A program made the position numbers and the translations under genes. Below are positions 17,361-26,739 of a stretch of 64,000 bases of DNA, in pieces. Each line of letters starts with the position of its first letter. Positions within the stretch are counted from its first letter, which is position 1. The notes under the pieces were generated by a model. The model was not told the DNA's origin, ran no database searches, and was given only the letters and a program-made list of their open reading frames with translations. The stretch is from Paludibacteraceae bacterium (GTDB lineage Bacteria > Bacteroidota > Bacteroidia > Bacteroidales > Paludibacteraceae): NCBI GenBank assembly GCA_017559505.1, contig JAFYSF010000008.1:46032-110031 (forward strand), written 5' to 3'.

Positions 17361-17392
17361 TTTGTATATTTGCAGATAAATATGTAATTTTG
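17361..17392 (+). promoter_or_regulatory. Promoter of the susCD-like operon
   Basis: TTTG (17361-17364), 20 bp, TAATTTTG (17385-17392). This predicts a 5' leader of roughly 90 nt. The gene-less stretch before it (17080-17360) is extremely AT-rich and shows nothing else I can name. Confidence 0.65.
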
Positions 17393-17404
17393 CTGACTGA
17401 ATTT

Positions 17405-17436
17405 GTGTGCCGTATTGCACACTTGTTTTCGTGTGC
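17405..17436 (+). promoter_or_regulatory. 5' leader hairpin with two alternative pairing partners
   Basis: GTGTGC (17405-17410) can pair with GCACAC (17417-17422). A second GTGTGC (17431-17436) could pair with the same GCACAC instead. This lies in the predicted susC leader. Regulatory function is inference. Confidence 0.35.
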
Positions 17437-17490
17437 AAAGCGTTATCGAAAACTAATTATTAACATTATTTATAACTAAAAAAAATCTTT

Positions 17491-20400
17491 ATGAGAAAGT
17501 TAATTCTTTTGTTCTCGGCATTGGTACTTTGTATTGGTGTCGTATTTGGACAGGGAAAAACTGTTTCAGGTCGCGTTATCGACGAAAATAACGAACCTGC
17601 AATTGGTGCCTCTATCCAAGTGAAAGGAGCAGAAACAGTTGGTACAATTTCCGATTTCGATGGTAATTTTACTATTACTCTTCCTGCTGGTACAACTCAT
17701 CTTATCGTTTCTTATGTAGGTTACACTACAGTGGAACAAAAAGCAGAAAATGGTATGGTAGTTCGTCTATCTGCTGATGCTGAGGTGCTTGATGAAGTTA
17801 TGGTTGTTGCCTATGGTACACAAACTAAAAAATCATTCTCGGGTTCTGCTACAGTTGTAAAAGGTGAAACTCTTGAGAAAAAGAATCCTTCAGAAGTTTC
17901 TAAAGCTCTTGCTGGTGAAATCGCTGGTGTACAAGTAGTTTCTACTTCTGGTCAACCAGGTTCTTCTGCAACTATTCAAATCCGTGGTGTCGGCTCTATC
18001 AACTCTAGCTCTTCTCCACTTTATGTTGTTGACGGTATTCCTTATGATGGTGACGTTTCTGCTATCGACCCTTCAGATATCGCTTCTACTACTGTATTGA
18101 AAGATGCTACTGCAACTTCTCTTTACGGTTCTCGTGGTTCTAATGGTGTTATCTTGATTACTACTAAAAAAGGTACTTCTGGCGAATCAGGTAAAATTGA
18201 TATCGACGTGAAATATGGTGGTAACATGCGTCTTATTCCATTGTATGAAACTGTTACTGACCCTCAACAATTCGTAGAACTTGTTTGGGAAGGTCTTTAC
18301 AATGCTTCAGGTGGTAAAGGTACTGTTGCAAATAGCCAATTGTTTGATGTTAACAGTGGTGGTCTTCCTGCTGCTTATAATCGTTGGACTGAAGCAGGTC
18401 ACCTTTTGATTAACCCAGAAACTGGTAAATTCTTTGATGACGTTCAACTCAAACAAGGTTATATCGATCAACCAGTTGAATCTTGGTCTAAAGCTATGTT
18501 CCGTAATGGTCAAAAACTTGATGCTACTCTTAAAATCTCAGGTGGTTCTGATAAAACAACTTACTATACTTCTTTCGGTTATTTGAAAGATGAGGGTTAC
18601 TATATCGGTTCTGACTATAGCCGTCTTCAAGCTCGTATCAATATCGATCACCAAGCTAAAAAATGGTTGAGAGGTAGCATGAATATGTCTTATTCTTATT
18701 CTATTTACAATAGCCCAGGTCAAGGTTCTAACATGAACAACGGTTTTGCTTATGTTAACGAATGTCCTTCTATTTATCCTGTTTTCCAACGTGACGAAAA
18801 TGGTTATAAAGTAGATGACCCTAAAATTCCTGGAAAATATGCTTACGACTATGGTGATGTTGACGTAAATGGCAACACTGTTGGTCGTCTTTATGGTAAT
18901 GGTATCAACCCTGCTGGTGCTCTTCAATATGATAAAGAACGCACTTTGCAACATCAATTGGTTGGTAATGGTATGTTAGAAGCTACTCTTTACAAAGGCT
19001 TGAAATTTACTACTAACTTTGGTGTGCAATATGTTGGTACTAACGCATCTGACTTGACAAACAACTATTATGGCGACGCTGCTGGTGTTGGTCGTATTGC
19101 AAAATCAGCTGGTCATGGTTTGTCTTTCACTTGGAACCAAATCTTATCTTATAATGCAGACTTTGGTGGTGATCACAACTTCAGTGCTTTTGTTGCTCAC
19201 GAAACTCTCTTGATTAACTCTTCTGTAATGCAAGGTGGTAAAAACTTTATCGTTCGTCCTGACGGTCTTGAACTTGGTAATGCTGTTGAAATGAGCTACC
19301 TTACTTCTTCTACTTCAAGACGTACTATGGAGTCTTACTTTGGTCAAGCTCGTTATAGCTACAAAGATAAATACTTCGTTGACGCTAACCTCCGTGCCGA
19401 TGGTTCTTCTCGTTTTGCAAGAGGTCATCGTTGGGGTACTTTCGGTTCTGTAGGTTTGGCTTGGGATATGATGCGCGAAGACTTTATGCAAGGTGTTGAC
19501 CTTCTTCGTAACTTCAAAATCAAAGCTTCTTGGGGTGAACTTGGTAATGCTGAAATTAGCACATTCCTCTACACTAACCAATATTCTGTTGATAACGTAG
19601 GTGGTCGTCCTGCTTATACACTTGGATACATTGGTAACCCTAATTTGACTTGGGAGTCTTCTCAAATCTTGAATACTGGTATCGAATTTACTTTGGGTAA
19701 AGTTATGGATGCTGAAGTTGTTTACTTCCACAAAACCACAAACAACATGTTGTTCGACCGTTCAGTATCTCCTTCTTTGGGTTATTCTTCTTACTATGTA
19801 AACGAAGGTGAAATGGTTAACCAAGGTCTTGAATTCCAATTCAATGTTCATGCTGTTAACACTAACGCTGTTAAATTCGATATTCGTTTCAATGGTGCTT
19901 GGTATAAAAACACTATTACTGAAATGCCTCTTGACCCTTCTACAGGTCAACCAAAACAAATGGATGGTGCTATGTCTTTAGGTCACTCAATTTATGAATA
20001 TTACATGATTGAATGGGCTGGCGTAAACCCTGAGACTGGTATCGCTGAATACTATTATTTCTACGACCCAAGCAATTTGAAAGGCGAGTCATTCAACCTT
20101 TATCAAGATGCTATCCCTTCTGTTCATCAATATATTTTGAATAATTATGCAGATGATCCTAATTTGGAAAAATATCTTAAAAATCCTGAATTGATTCTTG
20201 AAAAAGGTAAAACAGAAAATGCTCAATATGCATCTTCTTACTATGTAGGTAAATCTGCTCTTCCTTATCTCCAAGGTGGTGTTGGTTTCGATTTGTCTTT
20301 CTATGGTTTCGACCTTTCTGCAGCATTCCAATATAGCTTCGGTGGTTGGGGTTATGATGGCGCTTATCAACAATTGATGCATAGCGAACGTGGTGGTTCT

Positions 20401-20751
20401 AATAACTGGCACATTGATATCTTGAATCGTTGGCAAGAACCAGGTCAAGTAACAGACGTTCCTCGTTTGTCTAACAAAACAGACTTGTATGCTAATGCTT
20501 CTTCTACAAGATTCATAACTTCTTCTAGTTACTTGTCTCTTTCAAATGTTCGTTTGGGCTATTCATTCCCTAAAAAAATGACTGAAAAAATCAAACTTAA
20601 CAATTTGAATCTTTGGGTTTCTGCTGATAACTTGTTCTGTCTCTCTGCTCGTAAAGGTTATATCCCTATGGCTTCTATGACAGGTTCTTCTAGCACTTAC
20701 CAATATACTCCACTTTCAACTATCTTGGGTGGTATTAAACTTTCATTCTAA
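17491..20751 (+). CDS. SusC/RagA family TonB-linked outer-membrane protein
   Basis: A 1086-residue TonB-dependent transporter that pairs with a SusD lipoprotein to import oligomers across the outer membrane using proton-motive energy. A signal peptide (MRKLILLFSALVLCIGVVFG) precedes a carboxypeptidase-regulatory-like domain (25-105, VSGRVIDENNEPAIGASIQVKG). A TonB-box-like DEVMVVAYGTQ is near 105-115, followed by a plug (120-235, with IQIRGVGSINSSSSPLYVVDGIPYD and ATATSLYGSRGSNGVILITTKKG). A large beta-barrel ends with a terminal aromatic strand (GGIKLSF). Codon use is very biased toward GGT, GCT, CGT and TCT, unlike the neighbouring peptidases, suggesting strong expression. It heads an operon with the SusD and lipoprotein genes. 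Ligand unknown. Confidence 0.96.
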   Translation: MRKLILLFSALVLCIGVVFGQGKTVSGRVIDENNEPAIGASIQVKGAETVGTISDFDGNFTITLPAGTTHLIVSYVGYTTVEQKAENGMVVRLSADAEVLDEVMVVAYGTQTKKSFSGSATVVKGETLEKKNPSEVSKALAGEIAGVQVVSTSGQPGSSATIQIRGVGSINSSSSPLYVVDGIPYDGDVSAIDPSDIASTTVLKDATATSLYGSRGSNGVILITTKKGTSGESGKIDIDVKYGGNMRLIPLYETVTDPQQFVELVWEGLYNASGGKGTVANSQLFDVNSGGLPAAYNRWTEAGHLLINPETGKFFDDVQLKQGYIDQPVESWSKAMFRNGQKLDATLKISGGSDKTTYYTSFGYLKDEGYYIGSDYSRLQARINIDHQAKKWLRGSMNMSYSYSIYNSPGQGSNMNNGFAYVNECPSIYPVFQRDENGYKVDDPKIPGKYAYDYGDVDVNGNTVGRLYGNGINPAGALQYDKERTLQHQLVGNGMLEATLYKGLKFTTNFGVQYVGTNASDLTNNYYGDAAGVGRIAKSAGHGLSFTWNQILSYNADFGGDHNFSAFVAHETLLINSSVMQGGKNFIVRPDGLELGNAVEMSYLTSSTSRRTMESYFGQARYSYKDKYFVDANLRADGSSRFARGHRWGTFGSVGLAWDMMREDFMQGVDLLRNFKIKASWGELGNAEISTFLYTNQYSVDNVGGRPAYTLGYIGNPNLTWESSQILNTGIEFTLGKVMDAEVVYFHKTTNNMLFDRSVSPSLGYSSYYVNEGEMVNQGLEFQFNVHAVNTNAVKFDIRFNGAWYKNTITEMPLDPSTGQPKQMDGAMSLGHSIYEYYMIEWAGVNPETGIAEYYYFYDPSNLKGESFNLYQDAIPSVHQYILNNYADDPNLEKYLKNPELILEKGKTENAQYASSYYVGKSALPYLQGGVGFDLSFYGFDLSAAFQYSFGGWGYDGAYQQLMHSERGGSNNWHIDILNRWQEPGQVTDVPRLSNKTDLYANASSTRFITSSSYLSLSNVRLGYSFPKKMTEKIKLNNLNLWVSADNLFCLSARKGYIPMASMTGSSSTYQYTPLSTILGGIKLSF

Positions 20752-20775
20752 TCTATTTGCTTAATTAGTTAAAAT

Positions 20776-22311
20776 ATGAAATCAATAAAATTTTTAATTT
20801 GTACTTTAGCTGTTGTAATTGGTCTTTCTGGTTGTGCTAGTAGCTGGTTAGATGCTGAAATGACAGGTTCTGCTTTGACTCAAGATCAATATGACAATAT
20901 TCCTGGTACAGCTGAGGGTGCAGTTTTGGGCCTCTACTCTAAAATGTATGTGGCTTCTGACCACCACTATTTTGGTCAAAAATCTATCGATATGGCTACA
21001 GACATCTTGTCTGGTGATATGGCTATGACTGCTAATGCTTATGGTTGGTTCACTGATTGTGAACAACAACAATGTGCTTCTATGACTGCTGGTCGCAATA
21101 GCTATATTTGGCACTATTACTATTCTATCATCCTCAATGCTAACGCTGCTATTCGTAGTTTTGTTGCATTGGAAGAGGCTGGTACTATAACTGCAGACCA
21201 AAAAGCTGCTTTGGCTCAATGTTTGACTATGCGTGCTTATTGTTATTTCAACTTAGCTCACTTGTATAGCCCGGGTATAACAGATTCTGAATCTGCTGAC
21301 TATTTCCAAGGCAATACAGGTATGGACTATCTCTGTGTGCCTATTTACAACGAAAACTCTTCTATGAATGATACTACTAAATTGGTAAATGAGCAACAAG
21401 TAGCTTCTACTCGTGCAGTTTATGATCAAGTATTGTCTGACCTTGATTGGGCTATTGCATTATTTGATGAAACAGGTTTTGTCCGTTCTTCAAAATTATA
21501 TGTAGACAAAGATATCGCTAATGCATACTTGGCTTATACTTATCTTCAAACTGAAGAGTACGATAGTGCTTATGTTGTAGCTAAACGTGTAATTGATGCC
21601 GGTAACTTTGAAATCTTACCTTTCGATGAGTTGACAACAACTGGTTTCACAGACCAAAATGATCCTTCTTGGATGTGGGGCCTTGATGTTACTATTGAAA
21701 ATACAACAAGCTTGGCTTCTTTCTGGGGACACATGGACCTCCATACTTATTCTTATGCTTTTGCTGGTGCATGGAAAGCTATGGATGACGAATTAGCTAA
21801 AACTATTCCTGAAACTGATGGTCGTTATAAATGGTTCGATGCTAAGAAAAAATATGTTCCAGATTGGAAATTCTATGATAAAGCTCGTGGTGTAAGAGCG
21901 GACGAAATTGACCGCCGTTGGTTGAATGATATCGTATTCATGCGTATCGAAGAAATGTATCTTGTAGCTGCAGAAGGTGCTGCTCGCGCTGGTAAATTGG
22001 CTGAATCAAAAGAAGTTTTGAAATCTTTCTTGGCTGAACGTGATGAAACTGTAATGGCTACAGTTGATGATATGTCTAAAGATGCTTTGCTTGAAAATCT
22101 TTACTACAACTGGCGTGTAGAATTGTGGGGTGAAGGTCGCGCTTTGATGACATTCAAACGTTTTGGTGGCGTGAAAATGCGTGGTAAAAATCACTTCTAC
22201 AACGCAGGTCAAAATATGCAAGCAGTTGACCCTGCAAATCCTGTTTTGTTGTTTATTATTCCTTACTCTGAATATGTAAACAACCAAGCAAACAATGACT
22301 TGAAACAATAA
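20776..22311 (+). CDS. SusD/RagB family nutrient-binding outer-membrane lipoprotein
   Basis: A 511-residue lipoprotein with lipobox LSGC (Cys20). The mature protein shows the SusD layout: an N-terminal segment with TAEGAVLGLYSKMY, helical TPR-like pairs (LAQCLTMRAYCYFNLAHLY; YVDKDIANAYLAYTYLQTEEYDSAYVVAKRVIDAG) and the C-terminal RxxEMYLxAAE block (FMRIEEMYLVAAEGAARAGK) followed by LWGEGRALMTFKRFG. SusD caps the SusC barrel and binds the substrate at the cell surface. It begins 24 bp after susC and shares its codon bias, consistent with one mRNA. Specificity cannot be told from sequence. Confidence 0.95.
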   Translation: MKSIKFLICTLAVVIGLSGCASSWLDAEMTGSALTQDQYDNIPGTAEGAVLGLYSKMYVASDHHYFGQKSIDMATDILSGDMAMTANAYGWFTDCEQQQCASMTAGRNSYIWHYYYSIILNANAAIRSFVALEEAGTITADQKAALAQCLTMRAYCYFNLAHLYSPGITDSESADYFQGNTGMDYLCVPIYNENSSMNDTTKLVNEQQVASTRAVYDQVLSDLDWAIALFDETGFVRSSKLYVDKDIANAYLAYTYLQTEEYDSAYVVAKRVIDAGNFEILPFDELTTTGFTDQNDPSWMWGLDVTIENTTSLASFWGHMDLHTYSYAFAGAWKAMDDELAKTIPETDGRYKWFDAKKKYVPDWKFYDKARGVRADEIDRRWLNDIVFMRIEEMYLVAAEGAARAGKLAESKEVLKSFLAERDETVMATVDDMSKDALLENLYYNWRVELWGEGRALMTFKRFGGVKMRGKNHFYNAGQNMQAVDPANPVLLFIIPYSEYVNNQANNDLKQ

Positions 22312-22347
22312 AAAGTTATTTAAATTTAATATTAAATCTTATCTAGT

Positions 22348-23565
22348 ATGAAAAAATTATTTTATTTTCTCCTTGCTGCTATTCTTTTGGTAGCTTGTAA
22401 TGGACAAGACACTCCTGGTGGTGCTATTAAAAGTGTAACAATTGCTAATCAACTTGAACTTGTTGAAGGTGCTCAACAACGTTTGGCTTTGACAGTAGAT
22501 CCTTCTGATGCTACTTACACAGCTGTTTGGTCTTCTTCTGATGAAAGAATTGCAACAGTTTCTAACAAAGGTGTTGTTACTGCTAATGCAGTTGGTGAAG
22601 CAACTATTACTGTGACAATTAAAGACACTGACCTTAAAGCAACTTGCCGTGTTATTGTTAAATCTCTTTTGGATGCTACTGTTTTTGACCGTATCCTCCA
22701 AGCTTCTACTTTCAGTGATCCATTTGATATCGTTCTTACTAAACAAGATGGTCAAGATACAACTTTGCATGTTGTTTCTGCTAAATTCTTGATGATTCCT
22801 TCTACTATGTATCTTGATGGTGAAGGTTATCTCGTAGGCGAACCAGGTTATTGTATGAGCATCTATACTTCTTTCACTGTTGGTTTGGACCCTAACACTG
22901 GTGCTGTTAATGCATACTATGCTTTGGCTGACTATTCAGTTGTTGATGATGCAGTTAATGCTAAAGGTTATTTCATTCCATGGTCTATCAAAACTGGTAA
23001 CTTCAATAAGCAAAACTATTGCGAATATTGGACTAATATGATTCTTTATCAAAACGAAGCTATTGAAGAAGAGCCAATCATAGATAATTATCCTTACTAT
23101 GATGAATTCGATAGCTATATGGTGAAAGGTTTCAATGGTTCATCTGGTATTTACTTGATGGATGCAGGTTATCCTACTATTGCTGAAGGTAATGAAGCTG
23201 GTATTATCCAATTCCGTGTAACAGACCAAAACGAACTTTATCCAAGCTACTATAACTTCGATGCTGCAATCTTCTCTCCAGAAGGTGATATGCTCGGTTT
23301 TGCATTGGAACAAAGAACAGATTCTGTAACAGGTGAAACTAATGGCTACTATATGGACAATGATGAAGATAATATCTTCGACTTTGCTCCACTTGTAGAA
23401 CGTACTTTCGTTGGTGGTACATATGATGATGGTACTGAAGGTGTTGCTATTATGGAATCAAATCTTAAATCAGCTAAAGCTATTCCAGCTGCTCCATTTA
23501 ACAAAAAAGCTGTTGTTATTAGATCTTTGAATATCCCATTCTTTATGAAAGTGGATGAACAATAA
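22348..23565 (+). CDS. Surface lipoprotein with N-terminal bacterial Ig-like (Big_2) domain
   Basis: A 405-residue lipoprotein with lipobox LVAC (Cys17). Residues 28-110 form a Big_2 Ig-like domain (VDPSDATYTAVWSSSDERIATVSNKGVVTANAVGEATITV). The remaining 290 residues are a beta-rich region without a family I recognise. It is the third gene of the susC-susD operon and is followed by a strong terminator, so it probably occupies the SusE/SusF-like accessory position that helps capture the same ligand. The lipoprotein at 45155-46297 has the same arrangement and is a distant paralog. Role is inferred from position. Confidence 0.8.
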   Translation: MKKLFYFLLAAILLVACNGQDTPGGAIKSVTIANQLELVEGAQQRLALTVDPSDATYTAVWSSSDERIATVSNKGVVTANAVGEATITVTIKDTDLKATCRVIVKSLLDATVFDRILQASTFSDPFDIVLTKQDGQDTTLHVVSAKFLMIPSTMYLDGEGYLVGEPGYCMSIYTSFTVGLDPNTGAVNAYYALADYSVVDDAVNAKGYFIPWSIKTGNFNKQNYCEYWTNMILYQNEAIEEEPIIDNYPYYDEFDSYMVKGFNGSSGIYLMDAGYPTIAEGNEAGIIQFRVTDQNELYPSYYNFDAAIFSPEGDMLGFALEQRTDSVTGETNGYYMDNDEDNIFDFAPLVERTFVGGTYDDGTEGVAIMESNLKSAKAIPAAPFNKKAVVIRSLNIPFFMKVDEQ

Positions 23566-23588
23566 GTATCTATTTCTATTTAATAAAA

Positions 23589-23623
23589 AGAGAGTAAATT
23601 TGAAAATTTACTCTCTTTTTTTT
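23589..23623 (+). terminator. Terminator of the susCD operon
   Basis: A perfect 12-bp stem (AGAGAGTAAATT, 23589-23600, with 23605-23616) and a TGAA loop are followed by a run of T. Confidence 0.92.
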
Positions 23624-23652
23624 GTTTATTTTAAAAAAAATATGTATCTTTG
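23621..23652 (+). promoter_or_regulatory. Promoter of the first M6-type peptidase gene
   Basis: TTTG (23621-23624), 20 bp, TATCTTTG (23645-23652). The -33 box overlaps the T run of the preceding terminator. Confidence 0.75.
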
Positions 23653-23683
23653 CCGACTGAAAATAAAATTAATCTAATTTATT

Positions 23684-26581
23684 ATGAAACGCATTTTTAC
23701 CTTATTTGTTTTATCGGTTTTGTCTTTTGCGGTTGCTTTTGCTGTAAAAGCATATCCGGGTTTAATTACTAAAACACAGGCAGATGGCTCTGTTATTAGT
23801 TTTTATGTTCATGGAGATGAAAATTTAAATTATCTAACATCAGAAGATGGTTTCTTCTTGATGGATGTTGATGGTGTACTTGAATATGCCTTAGTGGATA
23901 ATTTATTTAATTTTAAGACTACTGGTGTTAGAGCAAAAGACATCTCAAAACGTGATTTAAGTGAGCAATCATTTTTGATGACAATCCCTAAAGCTGTAGA
24001 TGTTGTTGCTAAATTAGATATTCAAAATAATGATGCTATTGCATTGAAACGTGCAAATAGAGGAGGAATGAAACGTTTGAGTTCTAATTTCCCTTCTACG
24101 GGTTCGCCAAAGAGTATTGTTATTTTGGTAAACTTTACAGATAAAAAATTTACGTCTCCAACAGCAAAGGATGATTATACTCGCCTACTTAATGAAGTTG
24201 GTTATGCCGATAATGGTGCAACAAGTTCTGCACGTGATTATTTTTCTGCTTCTTCATATGAAGCTTTTAAACCAAATTTTGTTGTAGTTGGTCCTTATGA
24301 TTTGCCTCGTGATTTTAAATATTATGGTGAAGATAAAGAGGGTAGAAATGACTATAATCCTGGTGGTATGATTGTTGATGCTTGTAATGCTGCTGATGCC
24401 GATGTCGATTTTTCTGAATTCGATGTTGACGGTGATGGTCTTATTGATAACGTTTTTGTTTATTATGCAGGTCACAACCAAGCTGAAGGGGGTGGTGTAA
24501 ATACAATTTGGCCTCATCGCTCTTGTATTCTTGCCAATCATCATTATGATGGTGTAAAATTGTATGATTATGCTTGTACTTCTGAGTTTAGAGGTCCAGA
24601 AGGTACAACTATGTGTGGTATTGGTACTTTTGTTCATGAATTTGGCCATGTATTGGGTTTACCTGACTTATATGTTACTGATTATGGTTCTAAACATCAT
24701 ACTCCAGGTTCTTGGGATGTAATGGATGATGGTCCTTATAATAATAAAGGTAGAACTCCACCAACTTATTCTTCTTATGAAAGATTTTTCTTGGGTTGGA
24801 TTGATCCTGTGCAGATAAGCGGAGGGGTGTACACTTTGAATCCTTTGATTGAGAAGAATGAAGCATATCTATTTGCTGCTACAGATCATAATCTTGATGG
24901 AAGAAATCCTAATCCAGTCGAATTCTATATGATTGAAAATCGTCAAAAAATAGGTATTGACGAATTAGGTGTGCCTGCTAATGGCATGTTGGTTACTCAT
25001 GTTTATTACAATGAGGGTACTTGGAATGCAAATAGACCAAACAATGACCCTGATAAGCAAGGTGTGCAAATTCATTGTGCTTCGGGTACAACTAGATATC
25101 CTGCTGCAAATACCTATCCGGGTTCTAAAAATATAACTTCTTGTTATTTTACATTCAGAGATGGTACAGAATGGCCAACTGCACTTGTTAATATTAAAGA
25201 AGAAAATCGTATAATTACTTTTGAATATCCACGTGGAGATAATTATCCTCGTATTGACACTCGTGAACCTATTGAAGATTTTGATGTTGATTATGGTATA
25301 GAAACAGAAGTGAGAACGATAGAGTTGATTGGTACTGCGATTTCTGAACAAGTGCGCATAGGCTTTAAAGATGGTCGCCACTTTAAACTTAGAGAACATT
25401 CTGATGATTCAGATACTGATTCTGGTTTCTTAAATTATATACAATGTGAACCAAATTATGCTGATTCTACTTTTCATGTATTCGTAGATATTTTGTTTAA
25501 TCCAACAATGTGTACTTATGATGATTTTATTGATGAAAAATTGGAGATAACAACTGGTGATTATACAAATAGAATCTCTTTTAAAGCTTATTCAAGAAGA
25601 CCTGTCTTAGTGGTTCCTCCTATTGCATATGAAGCTCTAAATGTGACTCCTTACTCTTTTGTCGCTAACTGGAATAAAGTTTTTGATGCTACCGAATATT
25701 ATTTGTCTGTTTATTCTATTGAAAAGGTAGAGTCTTCTAAAGTTGAAGAATTTACTGAATTTGCAGGAGCAGGATCTCTTGGTTGGTCATCTAACTTTAA
25801 GACTATTACAAAATCAAATTATAAATCTGCACCACAAGCTGTTTATTTTACTTCTGCATTGGATACAATTTGGACTGAAAAGTATTTTATGCCTGTTTCT
25901 AAACTCTCTTTCTGGGTAAATGCGACTAATACAACTGGTGTGTTGTATGTGGAAGGAAAATCAGAAGAAGGTAATTGGTCATTGATTTGTGAAGAAAATA
26001 TTACAAAAACAACACGTTCAAAAACAATTACTATTGATAATATTGATACTTTAAAACTACAAGAATTTAAAATTTATTTTGAAACTGTTTCAAAAAGTGG
26101 AGGTCTTGCTTTTGATGATTTTACAGCATGTTTCCCTGAAACAATTACATATATGTTAGAAGATTATGTTGTTAGTGATACTGCTTTGAGAGTGTCTGGT
26201 TTAACTCCTAATTTTGAGTATCTATATAAAGTATTTGCTTCAGATAAAGATTTAGAATCAGAGCCTCCTCGCTATGAAAATAAAACTGCTCCTTCTAATG
26301 TTATTGCTGTTAAAACTATTGTTGGAACGGCGGCTGATGATAAAGAATTATCAGTAGTAAGAGGTGATAATTGTTATCGCGTATTTGTTCCTGAACGAGA
26401 TTTTAATTATTCTTTATTCATTTTTAGTTTAGATGGTAGATTGGTTAAAGAAATGCCTACTGAAAGTGATGAGTTTATAATTGATGGTCTTGTGAATGGA
26501 GAGGTATATATCTTAAAATATGCTATGCGTGGAACTTTAAATCGCAAAACAAAAGTTGCAAAATTGTATTATGATTTATAA
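23684..26581 (+). CDS. M6-family secreted metallopeptidase with T9SS-type C-terminus
   Basis: A 965-residue secreted zinc peptidase of the immune-inhibitor-A/M6 type. Signal peptide (1-20), an N-terminal pro-region (AYPGLITKTQADGSVISFYV...), then a catalytic domain with the zinc motif HEFGH at 318-322 followed by VLGLPDLY. A calcium-binding-like DVDGDGLIDN is at 247-256. After the catalytic domain come beta-sandwich modules: about 640-830 includes an adhesion-like jelly-roll ending LAFDDFTACF, and a fibronectin-III-like piece lies near 830-880. The last ~75 residues resemble a T9SS sorting domain (NYSLFIFSLDGRLVKEM). It probably degrades extracellular protein. The next gene is a tandem paralog. 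It has its own promoter and terminator. Confidence 0.9.
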   Translation: MKRIFTLFVLSVLSFAVAFAVKAYPGLITKTQADGSVISFYVHGDENLNYLTSEDGFFLMDVDGVLEYALVDNLFNFKTTGVRAKDISKRDLSEQSFLMTIPKAVDVVAKLDIQNNDAIALKRANRGGMKRLSSNFPSTGSPKSIVILVNFTDKKFTSPTAKDDYTRLLNEVGYADNGATSSARDYFSASSYEAFKPNFVVVGPYDLPRDFKYYGEDKEGRNDYNPGGMIVDACNAADADVDFSEFDVDGDGLIDNVFVYYAGHNQAEGGGVNTIWPHRSCILANHHYDGVKLYDYACTSEFRGPEGTTMCGIGTFVHEFGHVLGLPDLYVTDYGSKHHTPGSWDVMDDGPYNNKGRTPPTYSSYERFFLGWIDPVQISGGVYTLNPLIEKNEAYLFAATDHNLDGRNPNPVEFYMIENRQKIGIDELGVPANGMLVTHVYYNEGTWNANRPNNDPDKQGVQIHCASGTTRYPAANTYPGSKNITSCYFTFRDGTEWPTALVNIKEENRIITFEYPRGDNYPRIDTREPIEDFDVDYGIETEVRTIELIGTAISEQVRIGFKDGRHFKLREHSDDSDTDSGFLNYIQCEPNYADSTFHVFVDILFNPTMCTYDDFIDEKLEITTGDYTNRISFKAYSRRPVLVVPPIAYEALNVTPYSFVANWNKVFDATEYYLSVYSIEKVESSKVEEFTEFAGAGSLGWSSNFKTITKSNYKSAPQAVYFTSALDTIWTEKYFMPVSKLSFWVNATNTTGVLYVEGKSEEGNWSLICEENITKTTRSKTITIDNIDTLKLQEFKIYFETVSKSGGLAFDDFTACFPETITYMLEDYVVSDTALRVSGLTPNFEYLYKVFASDKDLESEPPRYENKTAPSNVIAVKTIVGTAADDKELSVVRGDNCYRVFVPERDFNYSLFIFSLDGRLVKEMPTESDEFIIDGLVNGEVYILKYAMRGTLNRKTKVAKLYYDL

Positions 26582-26610
26582 ATAATAAATTTAATTCAAA
26601 TTAAAAAAAA

Positions 26611-26648
26611 GAGTAATTAGCCTTTTCATATGTTAATTACTCTTTTTT
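26611..26648 (+). terminator. Terminator after the first M6-type peptidase gene
   Basis: GAGTAATTA (26611-26619) pairs with TAATTACTC (26634-26642), followed by a T run. Confidence 0.8.
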
Positions 26649-26669
26649 ATTTTATTTTTTACTTGTTTA

Positions 26670-26701
26670 TTTGTAAGGTCTAATATTTTTTATTACCTTT
26701 G
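26670..26701 (+). promoter_or_regulatory. Promoter of the second M6-type peptidase gene
   Basis: TTTG (26670-26673), 20 bp, TACCTTTG (26694-26701). Its position means the in-frame ATG at 26710 would be almost at the transcript start and supports ATG 26740 as the real start. Confidence 0.75.
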
Positions 26702-26739
26702 CATATTATTTGGAGTATATAAATTTAAATTTTTTGTTT

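Noticed and set aside
17491..20751. Long open frames on the opposite strand of susC
   Set aside because: They follow from the extreme codon bias of susC, with no start signals or recognisable domains.
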